Below, piece by piece: positions 11,772 through 23,814 of a DNA stretch of 64,000 bases; the first letter of the stretch is position 1; each line of letters opens with the position of its first letter. The translations under genes and the position numbers were made by a program. The notes under the pieces are model-generated. The model had not been told where the DNA came from. It was given only the letters and a program-made list of their open reading frames with translations, and made no database searches. Source of the DNA: Nautilus pompilius (taxonomy: Eukaryota > Mollusca > Cephalopoda > Nautilida > Nautilidae); assembly GCA_018389105.1 (NCBI GenBank), contig JACATO010000317.1:3009001-3073000 (forward strand), written 5' to 3'.

Positions 11772-12661
11772 TACATATAGCGTAAAGGTGTCATTTTTTT
11801 TTATATCATTTATTAAAGTTGAAGTATATTTGACTTTCCACCCTGCATATTTTTTACATTTTTAAAGAGTTACTTTAAACTCAATGTATTACTATAACGT
11901 TTTCAAATTTCGTCAAATAATTTTTGCCGTTTCTCATACAAAATATTTAGTACAAATATAAAGTGATTTATTAAAATATGTACAACTTGGCATATATTAA
12001 GCAACACCGACCATAAACAAATGTTCTGCAGAACTGTATAATTGAAAAAAAAAGCGTTTCCATTTCTAAAATGTGACCTAATGCAATAACATTGCGATAT
12101 TTACGATCTTGTCAAAAGAAGTAAAAAATTAAACAATGATATTTATTTAATTCTCAGTGTTGCATAGCACTTCTTAAAATGGCGTGGTGGGAAGTATAAA
12201 CCGGTCCCTGACCGGAGTACCCTTGTAAAATGAATAGGGTCAGACCCACCATTAGTATTATACAAGAGGAAAGTCACTTAATGCTCTGGCGGCTTGAGTG
12301 TGGTGTTTAAATGCCTTTCGATGGTAACGCATAAATAATTCTTTAATTACATATTAATTCTTAGGTTAATAAGTTTGTGGGAGTTTAGGCCAGTAACAAA
12401 GATTTTAGGGGTCGAACACCCAGTTAGCAAATTAACCTTCCTCCCTGATGTTTATACCGAAATGAAATCAAATCTAATTGTGTCAAGTTCAGTCTGGTCT
12501 ACAGTAAATCGTATCGGCATCTGTTTCTTGGTATTATTGATTAATATTATTAAATAAGTTGCGCACAGACAAAATAAAGATGGTTGGCTGCCACCCAACA
12601 TTTCACAATTTCTATAAGTGGATACTCTTTCACCTTGTCAGTGCGGTAGAATTCTGCTCAT

Positions 12662-12663
<2 letters not shown>
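11772..12663. other. No gene recognised
   Basis: AT-rich with a modest GC rise at 12180-12330, where no coding frame or repeat family is recognisable. Confidence 0.4.

Positions 12664-12730
<67 letters not shown>
12664..12730. repeat. (CT)n microsatellite
   Basis: About 67 bases of nearly pure CT repeat with one imperfection ('TCTTCTC') near 12693. Confidence 0.95.
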
Positions 12731-12733
<3 letters not shown>

Positions 12734-15700
12734 TGGCATCAAAAATATCGACAAATCCAGTCCCTCTCACTATTAACCTTTTTTTTTATTAAAAAGGATT
12801 TTTACCTAAAATTATTTTTATTATATAAAATATTTTCTAGTGTAAATGTGTCTGTATGAAAACAATTAGTAGCACACATTCCAAACAAAGTAAACAAAAA
12901 CACAATAAAGGGGGAAGTATATAGTTTTTTTTCTTTTGTTTTGTTTTTAATTTTCAGTTTTCATCTCGTTGTCCTTGTGATAACTACGGAGTTTAAAACT
13001 GAATTTCAGTTTGTTTATAATGGACACTGTGTTTGGAAACATCCAGGGTTTCTTTTTAAAATTTGTACTGTTACCTTTGTTCTCCACCGATTTTGCATTT
13101 TTTGGCCACTTTAAAGTTTCATTTTATTATGCAATCGAAATACTCTTATACATAATAAAATTGTAAAATGCGTGAATAATTGTAAATCGTTTGATCGATC
13201 AAGAAAAAACTCAAAGGCACCGGTCTGTAAGTGATCAAACTGATATTTATCACGTGCCTCCAATGAATGACAATCAAGCTGCTCTTTTTGTTCGATAGTT
13301 TTTTTGTTTCCAAGATAATCAAGATTATCTACGTCTAACTGCATCACACCTGTCGCCACCTCATTGGTCTAATCCGATGACGTCGCCTTTCCAGCTACTT
13401 CTGTTCTCATTTCTCGTACAGCATTCACACAAAAAGTTAAAATTTTATAAGAAAACTAGAAACGTAACACGCATTTATACAGATTATTGTTAGTTTCCTG
13501 CTGAACTTATTAAAATAATATCGTCTTACATCGAGTAATGTCAAAAGAGTCAGGGAAAACCATCAATTTTAAGGAAATCGTACGTAAAATAACGTTTGTT
13601 TAAACATAAAAATGCAATTATAATTACAACAATTGGTGTCAGTGTAGTAGCTGAGACCTTAGGACCATGTAATGGTCGAATGGTGATAGGACTTTACATT
13701 CTCGAATGCCACCGTTTGTGATCTTGTTGACAATATAGTATTTTGAAACCTTTATTTGCTGTTTGTACAGCGTGTCGGGACATGTTAATGTAGCAAAGGG
13801 ATGAAGAAACGTCACTCGAAGTTGCTGCAGATAATGACATCTTATTACTGCCAAATTTCATTTGGACTCTGAAATGTCTGATATGTCCAAACAGCACAGA
13901 TTGCTCCATATATATAATAGTTCACCTTCCAACGATTTAATCCAAAATTTCCAAGCATGTAAGCTGTGCATTTCAAAGGAAGCTTTAGAGAAGCTCTGAT
14001 ACGATCTCGCAGTGGCTGTCAGTAAATACGATCAGTCCTCAGCGTTTCACGGTTTTTTGATCACATAGATGGACTAACCGATCAATACGATTATAAAACA
14101 AACGATCAAAGGTGAACTTTCAGTGGCCAAAGAGTACTGATTAATTTTTATAGCTTTTATTAATCCTAAGCATGCAAACTAAATTAGAAATTTTTTTTCT
14201 CGGTCTCAATCAAACCCATCAGTGCGTGTATATACAAGTTTATCATCCTGGATAAAATAGAAGAATAAACTATACATGTACCGTTTATGTCTCATTTTAA
14301 AATGAGATCTGTTATTATCTGTTGCAAAAATATTAGTACGACAACAGAATATATTTTTTAAAAAGTTATTACTTTGGAGAACTTCAGTTTTCAGATTTAC
14401 CACAAAGATGGCATAGATAAAGATAGATACATACAGTGCGAGCCTAGGAGAAGAATGCAACCTAATGATTTGGTTTCCGCGCGGTTCATTCTCTGTGTTC
14501 TCAATGTGACCTCTCTTAGACATTTCTTTCCTCTTCTATTACCAAAACTTATCAGATACTACAAGAAAAACAAGGGAACATTATGAAAACGTGTTTTTCA
14601 ATTATCACCAAAATAAAATATTCTTATCTCATAGTTTGATTTTGGTTTGGTTACTAATTTCGATTTACATAGTGATTATTTTTACGTAATTTCAAAACAT
14701 TACCCTTGAAGTGATCACGAAGCGAATTACCTTTAAAATATTTTTTTTGTTTTCCTTTAAATCCATGAACCAAAGGAAATAATTTCGTCATAAGCAGGTA
14801 ATAAATCTGAACTATACTCTCAAGGTTTTTAGCAGGACATCAAACAAAAACTCGATTGCTGACTTTATTACAAATTCTACTAAATCATAGATATTTTTTC
14901 AACATGAAGATACTTTACAAAGATCTTCTAATGATGCTTAAAAATTACTTTCGATAAACCGAAACGAAACTAATAACGTTAAACGGACTCGGTGCAAAGC
15001 GAATTCATTTGATTTCAACACAAAACATTTGACCAAAAAAGATTTTAAAATAAGCGTTATTTGTTCGTAAATTGCTCTGCTCGAAATTATTTTACTTCTT
15101 AATATCGTAAAGTTTGTAGAATTTTAATTTATCATCTATACTTATTCAGCTTGGACAGGTTGGATACTGAGGACAATGTGCGTAGACTCTTGCAAAGCGA
15201 TACGATGTCAGTAATATTTAAAGCTTTTAAACTCTTCCATGTCCTACAGCCGCCTACCTGTTTATTCTATTTTGAACTTTTATTAAGAACAGTCATTTTC
15301 GTAATTAAATGGCTTTTTATAGTAAAGCCATAATATACTTACAATAACTTTCTTTAGAAGGGAACAATGTGTTCCTTAAATCTGTTAGTAGTTAAAAATC
15401 TAACTGGTAGGCAAATTTAAATGAGCCGAAAGTGAGAGCTCTCAGGTCTTGGAAAATAGCATTAATTATGTAGAAGATTTATATGACTGCACCAATCTCT
15501 CTTTTATGTTTATGTTCTTCTATGAGTCAAATTAGGGCATACTTTCGAGGGGCCAGAGCTATTGGATATAATCTTTATTTTTCACTATTATAAGAGGGCT
15601 CCAAACATAGTAATATGATGCACGTGAGTTGACACTAAATTCAATATTTTCTATTTAGGGCAGGGAAAATACATTTTTGGTAATGGTATATTCTATAAAT

Positions 15701-16360
15701 ATGTATTTGTAACGGAGTTTAGACATATTTAAATACTAGCATTTGGAAGATATTTATGTTTATATTAAGAGAACTTTATAAGTATTCGTTTTTGTAAGCA
15801 TTTTTAACTAGTATCTTTCCGAGTTCTGTTTATTTATTTACTATTATTGTCTGTAAATTAGTATTATTATATAGGCCTAATGTCTAAAATGCGAGGCAGT
15901 CATAAACAGTTACTTACATATAGATACATATACACTGTAATTTGTAAATGTAGACATCTTCTGGATTATTTTACCTATATCTGGTGTAGCTGGCAAGAGA
16001 CTGAAGAAACTAAGAAGATTTGGATGGCCCAGCAGCTCTACGAATGCTTTTTTATACCATATAAAATAACTAATTTTAAAAGTATTCGGTAATGAAAATA
16101 TTACATTGGCCAAAGAACAAACAGAAAACTCCATCTATCCCAACCACTAAAATGAGGTTATAAATCTTAACCAGTTAACCTCGTAGGGGCAGCAGTGTTA
16201 GAAGGTACTGAAGTTTCAACATAAAAGATGGATGCCACAAACCCTGCTGCGAGATGTTTCAAAATGTTTTCCACTGAATGAAAGTTTCCAAAATATGTAG
16301 CAGAATGATTACACGAAAATAAAGAAATGCGTGCAAATACAGGTAGATCATAGTTGGGCT
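12731..16360. other. AT-rich DNA with unassigned short frames
   Basis: No known family seen. The most coding-like piece is a minus-strand frame at 13111-13359 (82 codons, with 'DVDNLDYLGNKKTIEQKEQL' and 'ARDKYQFDHLQTGAFEFF'), which lacks clear flanking splice sites and is not recognised. Other frames (13639-13909, 14206-14523, 15910-16134) look like chance. Confidence 0.3.
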
Positions 16361-17050
16361 GTGTGAGCAGGGGAAGCATCAGTTCATTGTGATTTAAAAC
16401 TTGATGCAGAAGCCCTTCATGCAAAGACAAAACGTGTTAATTTTAATCGTAAGATTTTTCTTCTGCGGGCAGCAGGGATACGAGAAGCTTTTTCAACGAC
16501 AGATCTAAATGTAGCAACACAAGAAGCTTCGTTGGAACACCAAACTAAATACTTTGAATGCATATTCAGTGAATCTGACTAACTGACGGATCATGGTCCT
16601 GGAAGAAAACGGAAACTGATAGATAACCAAAAATCATATCTAATACGACTTGGATAATGTTAGACACAGCTAAAATCGTTTCCAAAACAATGCTCAGAAG
16701 TCAAAATAAATAAGCAGTGAAGTTTTTCTGCTGCTTGGTACAAGACGTTCTCCCACCAAGAGTAGAGCGTTTTAAAAAATGCTACATTTAGTTTTTTTAT
16801 GCAGCTTATTTCCTGATGGTCCGGGTCGTAATAAGGCAAATAATTCTTGGGTTTATGGCAACATTCAAAGATCAGAAATGAAAGGAAGCCTTGGAAAAAG
16901 AGTTAAATCTTGTACATTTTACCATTGAATCACATAAAGTAACGGTAATAGATTTCATCCGATTCGCAAGAAGAGACAATTACGTAGACACATTTCTGGA
17001 CAAGCAAGGAAGAATGTCTTGTAGTATTTAAAAAAAATTAGAGAGAACAA
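16361..17050 (+). pseudogene. Unidentified coding-like relic
   Basis: A stop-free run of about 70 codons at 16367-16582 (including 'LDAEALHAKTKRVNFNRKI' and 'TTDLNVATQEASLEHQTKYF') and a second run near 16870-17030 ('KEALEKELNLVHFTIESHK', 'RFARRDNYVDTFLDKQGRM') have protein-like composition on the plus strand. They are broken by stops and shifts. I do not recognise the family. Position upstream of the hAT relic, with mariner copy B between, allows that they are its 5' half, but the residues do not show it. Confidence 0.25.
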
Positions 17051-17419
17051 TTCTGAAGTAATGAAAATGATTTTTTATGTAGCTCAAGCGTTAGCTCGCT
17101 AAGAAAGAGCGGCGAGAGAGAATAACCATTAAAAGACGGAAACGTTGACCAAAACAGTGCATCTGTTGAGTCGATATCGTTCTGTACTTAAGCACTGAAT
17201 GCAAAGCAGAGATACGCAATCATTCAATGCCACATATATGTGTGGAAAATTTTAGAATTAATTTATACATTAGATATCCAAATCCGTTGTGAAGCTATCT
17301 TCTAAAGATTTAAAGATTGAATTATGTTGTATAAAAGCTGATACAATTCCTGTTGTGCCACATAAGAACCAACCAGCAGTTGCTGTCTCCTCTGTGGATA
17401 CAGATATTAGGCTGTCATA

Positions 17420-18695
17420 AACGTTTTGTCTATTTTTTAACCGCAACAATGAGACTCCATATCGTTGCTGACCGTGAAGTTTATTAATTGAAGTTAGTTC
17501 CATTACAATTACAATCGATACACTTCTGCCAACGAGTTACAAGCGCATTTATTCCATTTTGAAAAAATCTGGATTTCTGGAGTCGATAAACTGTTGGCAG
17601 GCAGTTTCGATTGCTGCTTGGTTGGAGAAGGATTTCATACGAAGGAAGCTGTCGAGGTGTTTGAAAAGGTGGTAGTCTCTGGGAGAAAGGTCTGGTGAAT
17701 AGGCTAAGTGAGGGAGAACTTCTTACCCCAATCTGCTCAGTTTCTCTAAGAGTCACTTTTGAGCATGAAGACGACCATTGTCGTCGAGCAGGTTTGGATC
17801 TCTTCGATTCTCTAATGCTGGTTGTCATTTGGAGAGTTTCAGATGAACAATGTTTAATTCACCACAGTACCTTTCAGATGTAATGGTTTCCACAGGTTGC
17901 AAGATGTTATAGTGGTTGGCACCAGTTACAGTCCACCAGACAGTGACCATGACTTTCATTGGTGGATTGATTTTGGAATGTGGTTAGGCGCCCTGTCTCT
18001 GTCGAGCCACTGTGCCGATCGTTTGCGATTGTCGTAAAGGATCCATTTTTCATCACATGTAATGATTCAGTCAAGAAATGGGTTGTTTTTGTTTCTTATG
18101 ACAAGCGAAAAGCAAATCTACAACTGACAATCTGATGTTGTTCTTTCAACTTATGAGGCGTCCACTTTTCAAGCCTTTTCACCTTTCCGATTGCGTCAGG
18201 ATGCTGGGAAACAGTTGCAGTGCTTACGTCAAGCTCTCCAGAAATTTCTCGCACTGTTTTTTCTTGGATTGAATTCAACTGAAACTTTCAGACGGTCGTC
18301 ATCACAGTTGGAAGGACGTCCACTACGTTCCTTACCTTCGAGGCTCACATCTGCTGATCGAAAATTTGCAAACCATCGTTGTGCTGCTGTGCGCTCATTT
18401 GCTGTGTCCTCACCCCATGCTTGCTCAATGTTTTGAGTTGCCTCGCTCGCTTTGTGGCCCAGTTTGAACTCATGAAGCAAAATGGCACGAAAACCTTTCT
18501 ATCCATGCTTCACTCAGAACCCCGAAACAAATATCCTTTTGATGATTTTTTAAAAGGTAGGTTTTACATAATGTATTGCAAAGCACACGCTACAAAACGG
18601 TATATAACTTATCTACATACACCTTCACAAGCATGAAAAAAATGAACCCCAAATTAACATAAAATAAAAACCGACAAAACTTTTGTAACGACCAA
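17420..18695 (-). mobile_element. Mariner-family element, copy B (full length, decayed)
   Basis: On the minus strand the element starts at about 18695 with the same 5' end as copy A (GGTCGTTACAAAAGTTTTGT) and ends at 17420 with AACGTTTTGTC next to a TA (17418-17419). At about 1.28 kb it is the usual mariner length and the only complete copy of this family here. Copies A, B and C share one family; C is truncated and A internally deleted. Confidence 0.85.
17484..18540 (-). pseudogene. Mariner transposase (SETMAR-like family), full length but frameshifted
   Basis: Read from about 18540 downward, frames give 'LGHKASEATQNIEQAWGE' (first helix-turn-helix), 'LEGKERSGRPSNCDDD' (linker), 'VREISGELDVSTATVSQH' (second helix-turn-helix), 'ITCDEKWILYDNRKRSAQW' with the first catalytic Asp (about 18000-18060), and the C-terminal end 'NALVTRWQKCIDC' at 17490-17560. 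Several shifts and stops separate them. The region of the second and third aspartates is reached in a shifted frame (17640-17830). It could be aligned with copy A to recognise the family, but neither copy is functional. Confidence 0.85.
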
Positions 18696-18719
18696 TACTA
18701 ACAGAGCGTCACTCAAGCC

Positions 18720-19985
18720 AAAGAGTTTACTCACAAAACTGGTATTGGTCGTGCTCGAGAAATTCTTTGATCCATTGCTGAGAGAAACATCGACAAAGAT
18801 ATCATACGATTCCAAACATATGATAGACTTCCAATGTGTCTCACTTGTTCAAAGGTGCAATGGAAAAGATTTCTGAAACTCTGCAACAAGCAGTAAAGTG
18901 TATATCATGTTGTAACTCATGGAACCGACTTAATTACAGAACTTAGAAGCAAATACAGCCTTTGTATATCAAGTATTATGACAATCTTGAGAACATATAC
19001 ATGTGTTGTTGTTTTTTTTATTTTTAGAAATAGGTGCTGCAAGATTCTGAATGATTTGAGAGCAAAAGTGGATTACGCGCTTCAAATCAATAATCTGTCC
19101 AAAATCCGCTGGTCAGCGAGACCAAAGTCAGCTGAAGCTCATGGATGGATATGATGAGATAGTAGAGGCTCTCAAAATTATCATCGCCCGAAGGTTATTA
19201 ACAAGGACACAAAGCACTAGATGATCGGGTTTTCTTTTAAGATTACGTTGTTTTGACTTTGTTGTTTCGCTTAAATTCTCAAAGAACATTTTTTTTCAAC
19301 AAAATAAAAATAATGTCCGAAATGTTGGGGAGAGAGCTAAATGTTACAGAATTCATCGAAGCAATTGCAGACTGCACCAAATTTGATTTCTCTCACAAAT
19401 TAATTGGTTAACTAGATGAAAATCCTTATACAGCGGTGATATAAAAGATGCATTCATTATATACAAAAGAATCCACTTCTATCTTAGATTCTCTTCTAGC
19501 AGAAATCTGTAGCAAAGTGGCAAACATTGAAACTGAGTTTAAATCATTTCTAGATGTGCTAACGCCCTCTCCCCAAAAAGCCAATTAAAGTTAAGATTGG
19601 AAGGTTGGGTGAGCAGTATTTAATTAAAATCCATCCTTCCGTACTGCTTCACGCTGAAATGGAAATGCTCACACAATATATCAAAACACGTGCTAAAAAA
19701 GTGATGCTGTACAAAGCAGAATAACGCACTGATATACTGTTGATTTTTCCCTGAAAATCACCATGGCTTATTCACAACGTTAACAATAGCTCTCAGAATT
19801 CTATTGACAACTACCCCCACTGTGTGCAAAAATCAGAGGAGTGTTATCGAACTGAAGTTTGTTAAATCTCTCTGCAGAAGATGTATGGTCAAAGAATGAC
19901 TAGTGATCTAATGTTACTAGCATGCGAGGAGAAAGATTTAACTGATAGTATTTATCTTAATGTCCTAGTGTAGTTTGATGATTGT
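18720..19985 (+). pseudogene. hAT-superfamily transposase relic (ZMYM1/TTF-type)
   Basis: Scattered frames carry hAT landmarks in the right order. 'LFKGAMEKISETLQQAV' then 'CCNSWNRLNY' (18845-18950) corresponds to the MSGxxKG...HCxxHxLNL block. 'NLSKIRWSARPKSAEA' and 'YDEIVEALKIII' (19100-19190) match the L-S-x-T-R-W-S-x-R block. 'LLHAEMEMLTQYIKT' (about 19650) follows. 'LRILLTTTPTV', 'ELKFVKSLCRR' and 'GQRMTSDLMLLACEEKDL' (19791-19950) match the C-terminal dimerisation domain (ERSFSxLKxIKxxLRSTM...RLxxLAxxSxE). Stops and frameshifts abound. The left boundary abuts mariner copy B; the terminal repeats were not found. Confidence 0.7.
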
Positions 19986-21544
19986 TTTTGTCTGTTACTC
20001 TTTAACAAGTGCAGGGGTATAAATATTATATAATGGAAAGCTTTTAATGTTGTATAATCAGGAAACAATGTCTTCAAGAGTTTCAAATTTTTATTTCCGG
20101 TCGAAAAGTGTTGATCTACTTTTGGTATTGTTATATTAATCTATTAGATGTATGTTGTGATCGTGTTATCTTGCATATCATTTTATATGTAGTCTTAGAG
20201 AACAAGAAGGTTTGTAAAATACATTCAGACATCACTTGATATTTGTTCTTGTTCTTGCCTTATATCAGTTATTATTATGATCCACAATTACTACATATGC
20301 GACATTTCGAACCTCGTTGTTTATTTCTTTTTGTTTGTTGTCTGAAAATAGACTGAAATTAACTTTGTGTTTATTCTTTTAATATTATAATAAAAACCTT
20401 AAAATTTCCTCTTTATATATAAATAGATGCCCAAAATACTTTCTACACCTCTACCATAATTTCCCCTTTAGAACAGCACTGTTTGCAGGAAAGAAATCTT
20501 CGGTTAGTAAGCAAATGCAATAATAATAATAATAATAATAATAATTTGATTATTTTTAAATTAAAAATTCTTTTTTAAATATTCAATTTAGTCGTCAAGA
20601 AAGAAATACATTCTTTCTGCTTATCTCACTATCTCACTATTAATTCCTGATCGGTGCTGGTGTTAAATTTTCTTGTAACCTGTTCAGTATATTCTTAGAA
20701 GTCCGTTCAGCTTCTGTGAAGCCAATGTATTTTTGTGGCCATTGAAAGTTATTTAGTCACATTTATACATTTATTCTTATCTTCATCAAAGTATATGATC
20801 GGAGAAAAGAAAGATTTGTTAGACAGTGCCATGTGTAAATTCCGGATTTTCTTTCACTCAGACATGTTAGCATTCCGCAGTCATCGTTAAATCTGATTTC
20901 GAATAAATCAGAAAAGTCAAAGTGAACATAACGTACCAAACATCAATCTCCAGAAAGATTCCTTCGCCCCCATCGCGCCAAAAATCCTATATTCTTCCTT
21001 GTTAATTTGTGCAGAAAAGCCGATATATTAAATTAATATTAATGATACTTAACAATAGAAATTTTACTTATCACCTTTACTGTCTTCTAGGAACGTAGTT
21101 TATTATTAACAGCGGATTAAAACGCTTTAAATTGTTTTTATGATACGATAATTTTTGTTTTAAATCTTTAATAAAAAAGAATAACTTTTTCGGGGTAACG
21201 ACAAGTTTTCAACTGTTATTTTTTACAAATTGAATGGCAGAACAAGTTAAAATCGAGTATTTGTAACAATCCGATTTCTGAAGGCTTAAAATAACTTTAA
21301 AGGGTGAATTTCCATTCCGCTTCAGCTATTTAGATATGTAAAAAGAAAGGTAAAGAGCAGTACATATCTAGATATTCTTGTTTAAGAAGTCAAAACTATT
21401 AGCAACGACATCAGTCTTCGGATTTTCCGAGTGGATGGCTGCGTTAGGTCCTGTTCCGCCGCCTGTTATGTCCTTGTAATTTGGTTTATCGTGTTCTCTG
21501 TGCTCCTTACTCATTGCGTCTTTGGAGTAACGACGGTCTCTTAC
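19986..21544. other. AT-rich DNA; (AAT)n microsatellite
   Basis: No gene recognised. A perfect (AAT)n run of about 25 bases sits at 20520-20544. If the receptor transcript continues downstream this is part of its intron. Confidence 0.45.
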
Positions 21545-21682
21545 CTTTACACAACAACTATCGATTTCATCACACAGCAAGTTTGAAACTCTTTACACAA
21601 CAACTATCGATCTCATCACACAGAAAGTTTAAAACTCTTTACACAACGACTATCGATCTCATCACACAACAAGTTTGAAACT
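21545..21682. repeat. Three-copy 46 bp tandem repeat with telomere-like flank
   Basis: Three near-identical 46 bp units start at 21545, 21591 and 21637; each contains CTTTACACAAC, an (A)CTATCGAT and TCATCACACA. The last unit runs into CTAACCCTAACCCTCAC (21681-21697), two copies of the TTAGGG-type hexamer in reverse orientation. The array lies within the intron that starts at 21809. Confidence 0.9.
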
Positions 21683-21809
21683 AACCCTAACCCTCACTCC
21701 ACAAGTAAACCTGCTGCTGAACGGATCGTGTGAATCAGATTGCGAGCGCCGTAAAACAACTCGGTCGGTTGACGATGCCCGACCCGACAGTAGCTGCGCC
21801 ACCGCTTAC

Positions 21810-22679
21810 CTTCCTTTTCGCCTTTATTTGCATCTGGTCTCTAACTTCGTCCGCGTTTCCGGGCACCGTCCGGCGCCACAGCATCCTGGCCACTATGGAG
21901 TAGGTAATGGTCAGCATGCACAGCGGTATAATGCAAGTCAGGAAAAGAATCACCCACGTGTAAACCATCCGCTGAGTGCGGTTTTCCCAGTACTCGTCGC
22001 AGGTCATTTTCGCTAGTTCTCCGCTTCCAAACAGCCTCACCTTCGCAACGCCGAACTGCACGGACGATATCCCGATCGCTATGATCCAGATCACAGCGAT
22101 CGTGTAGGTAGCCTTGGAGGCGGTGATCCTCAGCTTCAGCGGATAGCTGACGGCGAAGAAGCGGTCAATTCCGATGGCCATGTTCGTTGACACGCTGGCT
22201 GTGACAGACAGCACCTGCAGGAAAAGCACCACCGTACACATGGGATCGGGAAATATCCAGTAGCCCACGATGACGGAAGTGAACGTGAAGGGAATGCAGA
22301 AAATCCCCATGATGAGGTCCGCTACGGCCAGGTTGATGAGGAATGGACGCAGGTCCGTCTTGGATCGTTTGCCCTTCGCGAAGATCAGGATGGCGAGAAG
22401 ATTGCCCACCACCGAAGTGAGCGTGGTCAGGGAGCACACGAATATGAGCACGGTTTTTACCTCGTCCGTCATGATTTCGAACTCCGCCGTGACGTTGGAA
22501 TAGTTTCCAACCCCAGCAGTGGTCGGTAGGGAAGCGCTGAGACCAACCATCTCCGGATTTACCGAAGCCAGGCGCGATGTGCTTCCCACTGCGTGTCGCG
22601 GAGATACTTCAACATTAATCTGTGACGTCAGAGGCTGGAAGTAGCCAAAGGAAATATTAAAGTAGGTTTCCAACCCCAT
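21810..22679 (-). CDS. Rhodopsin-class peptide-type GPCR, exon with TM1-TM5
   Basis: This exon encodes the first 290 residues of a class A G-protein-coupled receptor at the plasma membrane. Visible in order: an extracellular N-terminus with N-glycosylation sites (N8, N59, N62); TM1 about 74-100 with N93 (GN-LL motif); TM2 with 'NLAVAD' (D121); TM3 with C148 and the 'DRF' form of DRY at 172-174; TM4 with W198; loop 2 cysteine C227 that would pair with C148; TM5 with P252; then 'MQIKAKRK', a basic loop 3. The next bases are GTAAGC, a phase-0 donor at 21809; the frame beyond it is intron. Start: Met at 22679 in ACCATGG, with an in-frame TAG nine bases upstream. The style (PGNADEVRD...KRK) resembles trissin, QRFP/orexin or NPFF-type peptide receptors, but the ligand class is not settled. 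TM6, TM7 and the tail were not found. Confidence 0.9.
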
Positions 22680-22815
22680 GGTTTCCTAGCCAATGGAATT
22701 TCAGGCGGATTCACCGAGACGTTACTCCAGAACTGTGAACCGTGACAGCGGCGGGTTCTCGCTCAGGGATGAAACAATGCGAAGTTCCACGAAGTGTAAA
22801 CGTTAACACATTCAT
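22680..22815 (-). promoter_or_regulatory. Receptor 5' leader and 3' splice site
   Basis: On the minus strand a run of about 16 thymines followed by CAG ends at 22816, an excellent acceptor, so the receptor exon probably begins at 22815 with 136 bases of leader before the Met at 22679. The leader holds an upstream ORF described separately. Confidence 0.6.
22711..22815 (-). CDS. Upstream ORF of the receptor mRNA (34 codons)
   Basis: The first three bases of the inferred exon are ATG. The frame runs 34 codons (starting MNVLTFTLRG) to TGA at 22711-22713 and ends 31 bases before the receptor start, in a different frame. If the acceptor is right and translation begins here, it would lower or condition receptor translation. 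The start context is weak-to-moderate and depends on the preceding exon. It is an inference from position, not a known peptide. Confidence 0.35.
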   Translation of the reverse strand: MNVLTFTLRGTSHCFIPEREPAAVTVHSSGVTSR

Positions 22816-23814
22816 CTGAAAAAAAAAAAAAAAATCCTATTTAAAAAGGTAAGTTTAAAAATTGTGAATGTCAATTCGGTACTAATCAAAGCACAATGAA
22901 TGGTTAGTTAAATATTTCTAAGTATTACTTAACACTTAAAAAGTACGATACTGAAGCAAGATCTTAAACATTGCATTATTTCCGACACATAAATCATCTT
23001 TTCTAACTACCTGTAAAATTTCCCAAAACAAAATACCCTTTCTATTTCTTTCCATAAACACGAATGTTTTATTCCTGCTGTACACTTTTAACTAAGGTGA
23101 CGCTCACTTTCTAAAACTGGAATCTTTCTTAATTTTATCCGAAACATTTTTAGATCCAAAATAAAAAGCTGGTAGATTTACTTTCTATTAAAAAAGCTGC
23201 CTGAATTGAAAATAACCTGCACATACTTAAAACAAGTCAAACTTGATTACAGAAAGCTCCTTTTATTTCGCGAGTAAACTTTGTCCATAAAACAAACACA
23301 CACACAGTCTAACGGCGCTTCAATTCATTACTTTCGTTTTACATAAATATCAGATGTTATAGTGAAGAATAACGACGTAATTAAGAAATTTCTTTACGTA
23401 AAACCTAAAATATGATGAGAAATTTCACTTAATGCTAACAGTTATCAACAAAATGGCACTGGAAACAAAATAGTTTTAAAACCTTAAATGACAAGTAAAT
23501 TATTATCAACTTCCCGTTGGTCGGGAAACGTTCAGCATGAATGATAACTGTTGTAATGAAACAGATTGACCTGTATTTTTATTTTCATTATAAATGTACA
23601 GATTTCATGGACTTTAAGAGTTCTGTTCGATAGCACTGTCACTCGTGAATAGAGCCAACATTTATAAGGACCATCGCTGGAAATGTTGAGGAAAAAATAT
23701 AAACGTTACTAGATGCACCCAGCCTTTACGGGTTTACTTGACTGAAGTTTACAAATGCTTCCTTTCATTTGTTTGTTGTTCACATGAATCAAATGGACTG
23801 CTGGTTACTGTAAC
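22816..23814. other. Probable receptor leader intron (part)
   Basis: AT-rich DNA with no coding frame, between the acceptor at 22816 and the candidate donor at 24606. A plus-strand AAAAAG|GTAAGT at 22848 is probably chance. Confidence 0.4.

Noticed and set aside
12664-12730. CT repeat considered as a CRISPR-like or regulatory array
   Set aside because: It is a plain dinucleotide microsatellite without spacers, in a eukaryotic genome.
21545-21682. 46 bp tandem units considered as a CRISPR array
   Set aside because: The units are contiguous with no variable spacers, and the genome is eukaryotic.
21735-21809. C-terminal 24 residues of the 314-residue receptor reading frame
   Set aside because: They lie beyond a consensus GTAAGC donor, have no GPCR similarity and stop before TM6, so they are intron read-through.
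22165-22503. Frames of 77 and 90 codons overlapping the receptor exon
   Set aside because: They are shadow frames of the receptor coding sequence and have no features of their own.
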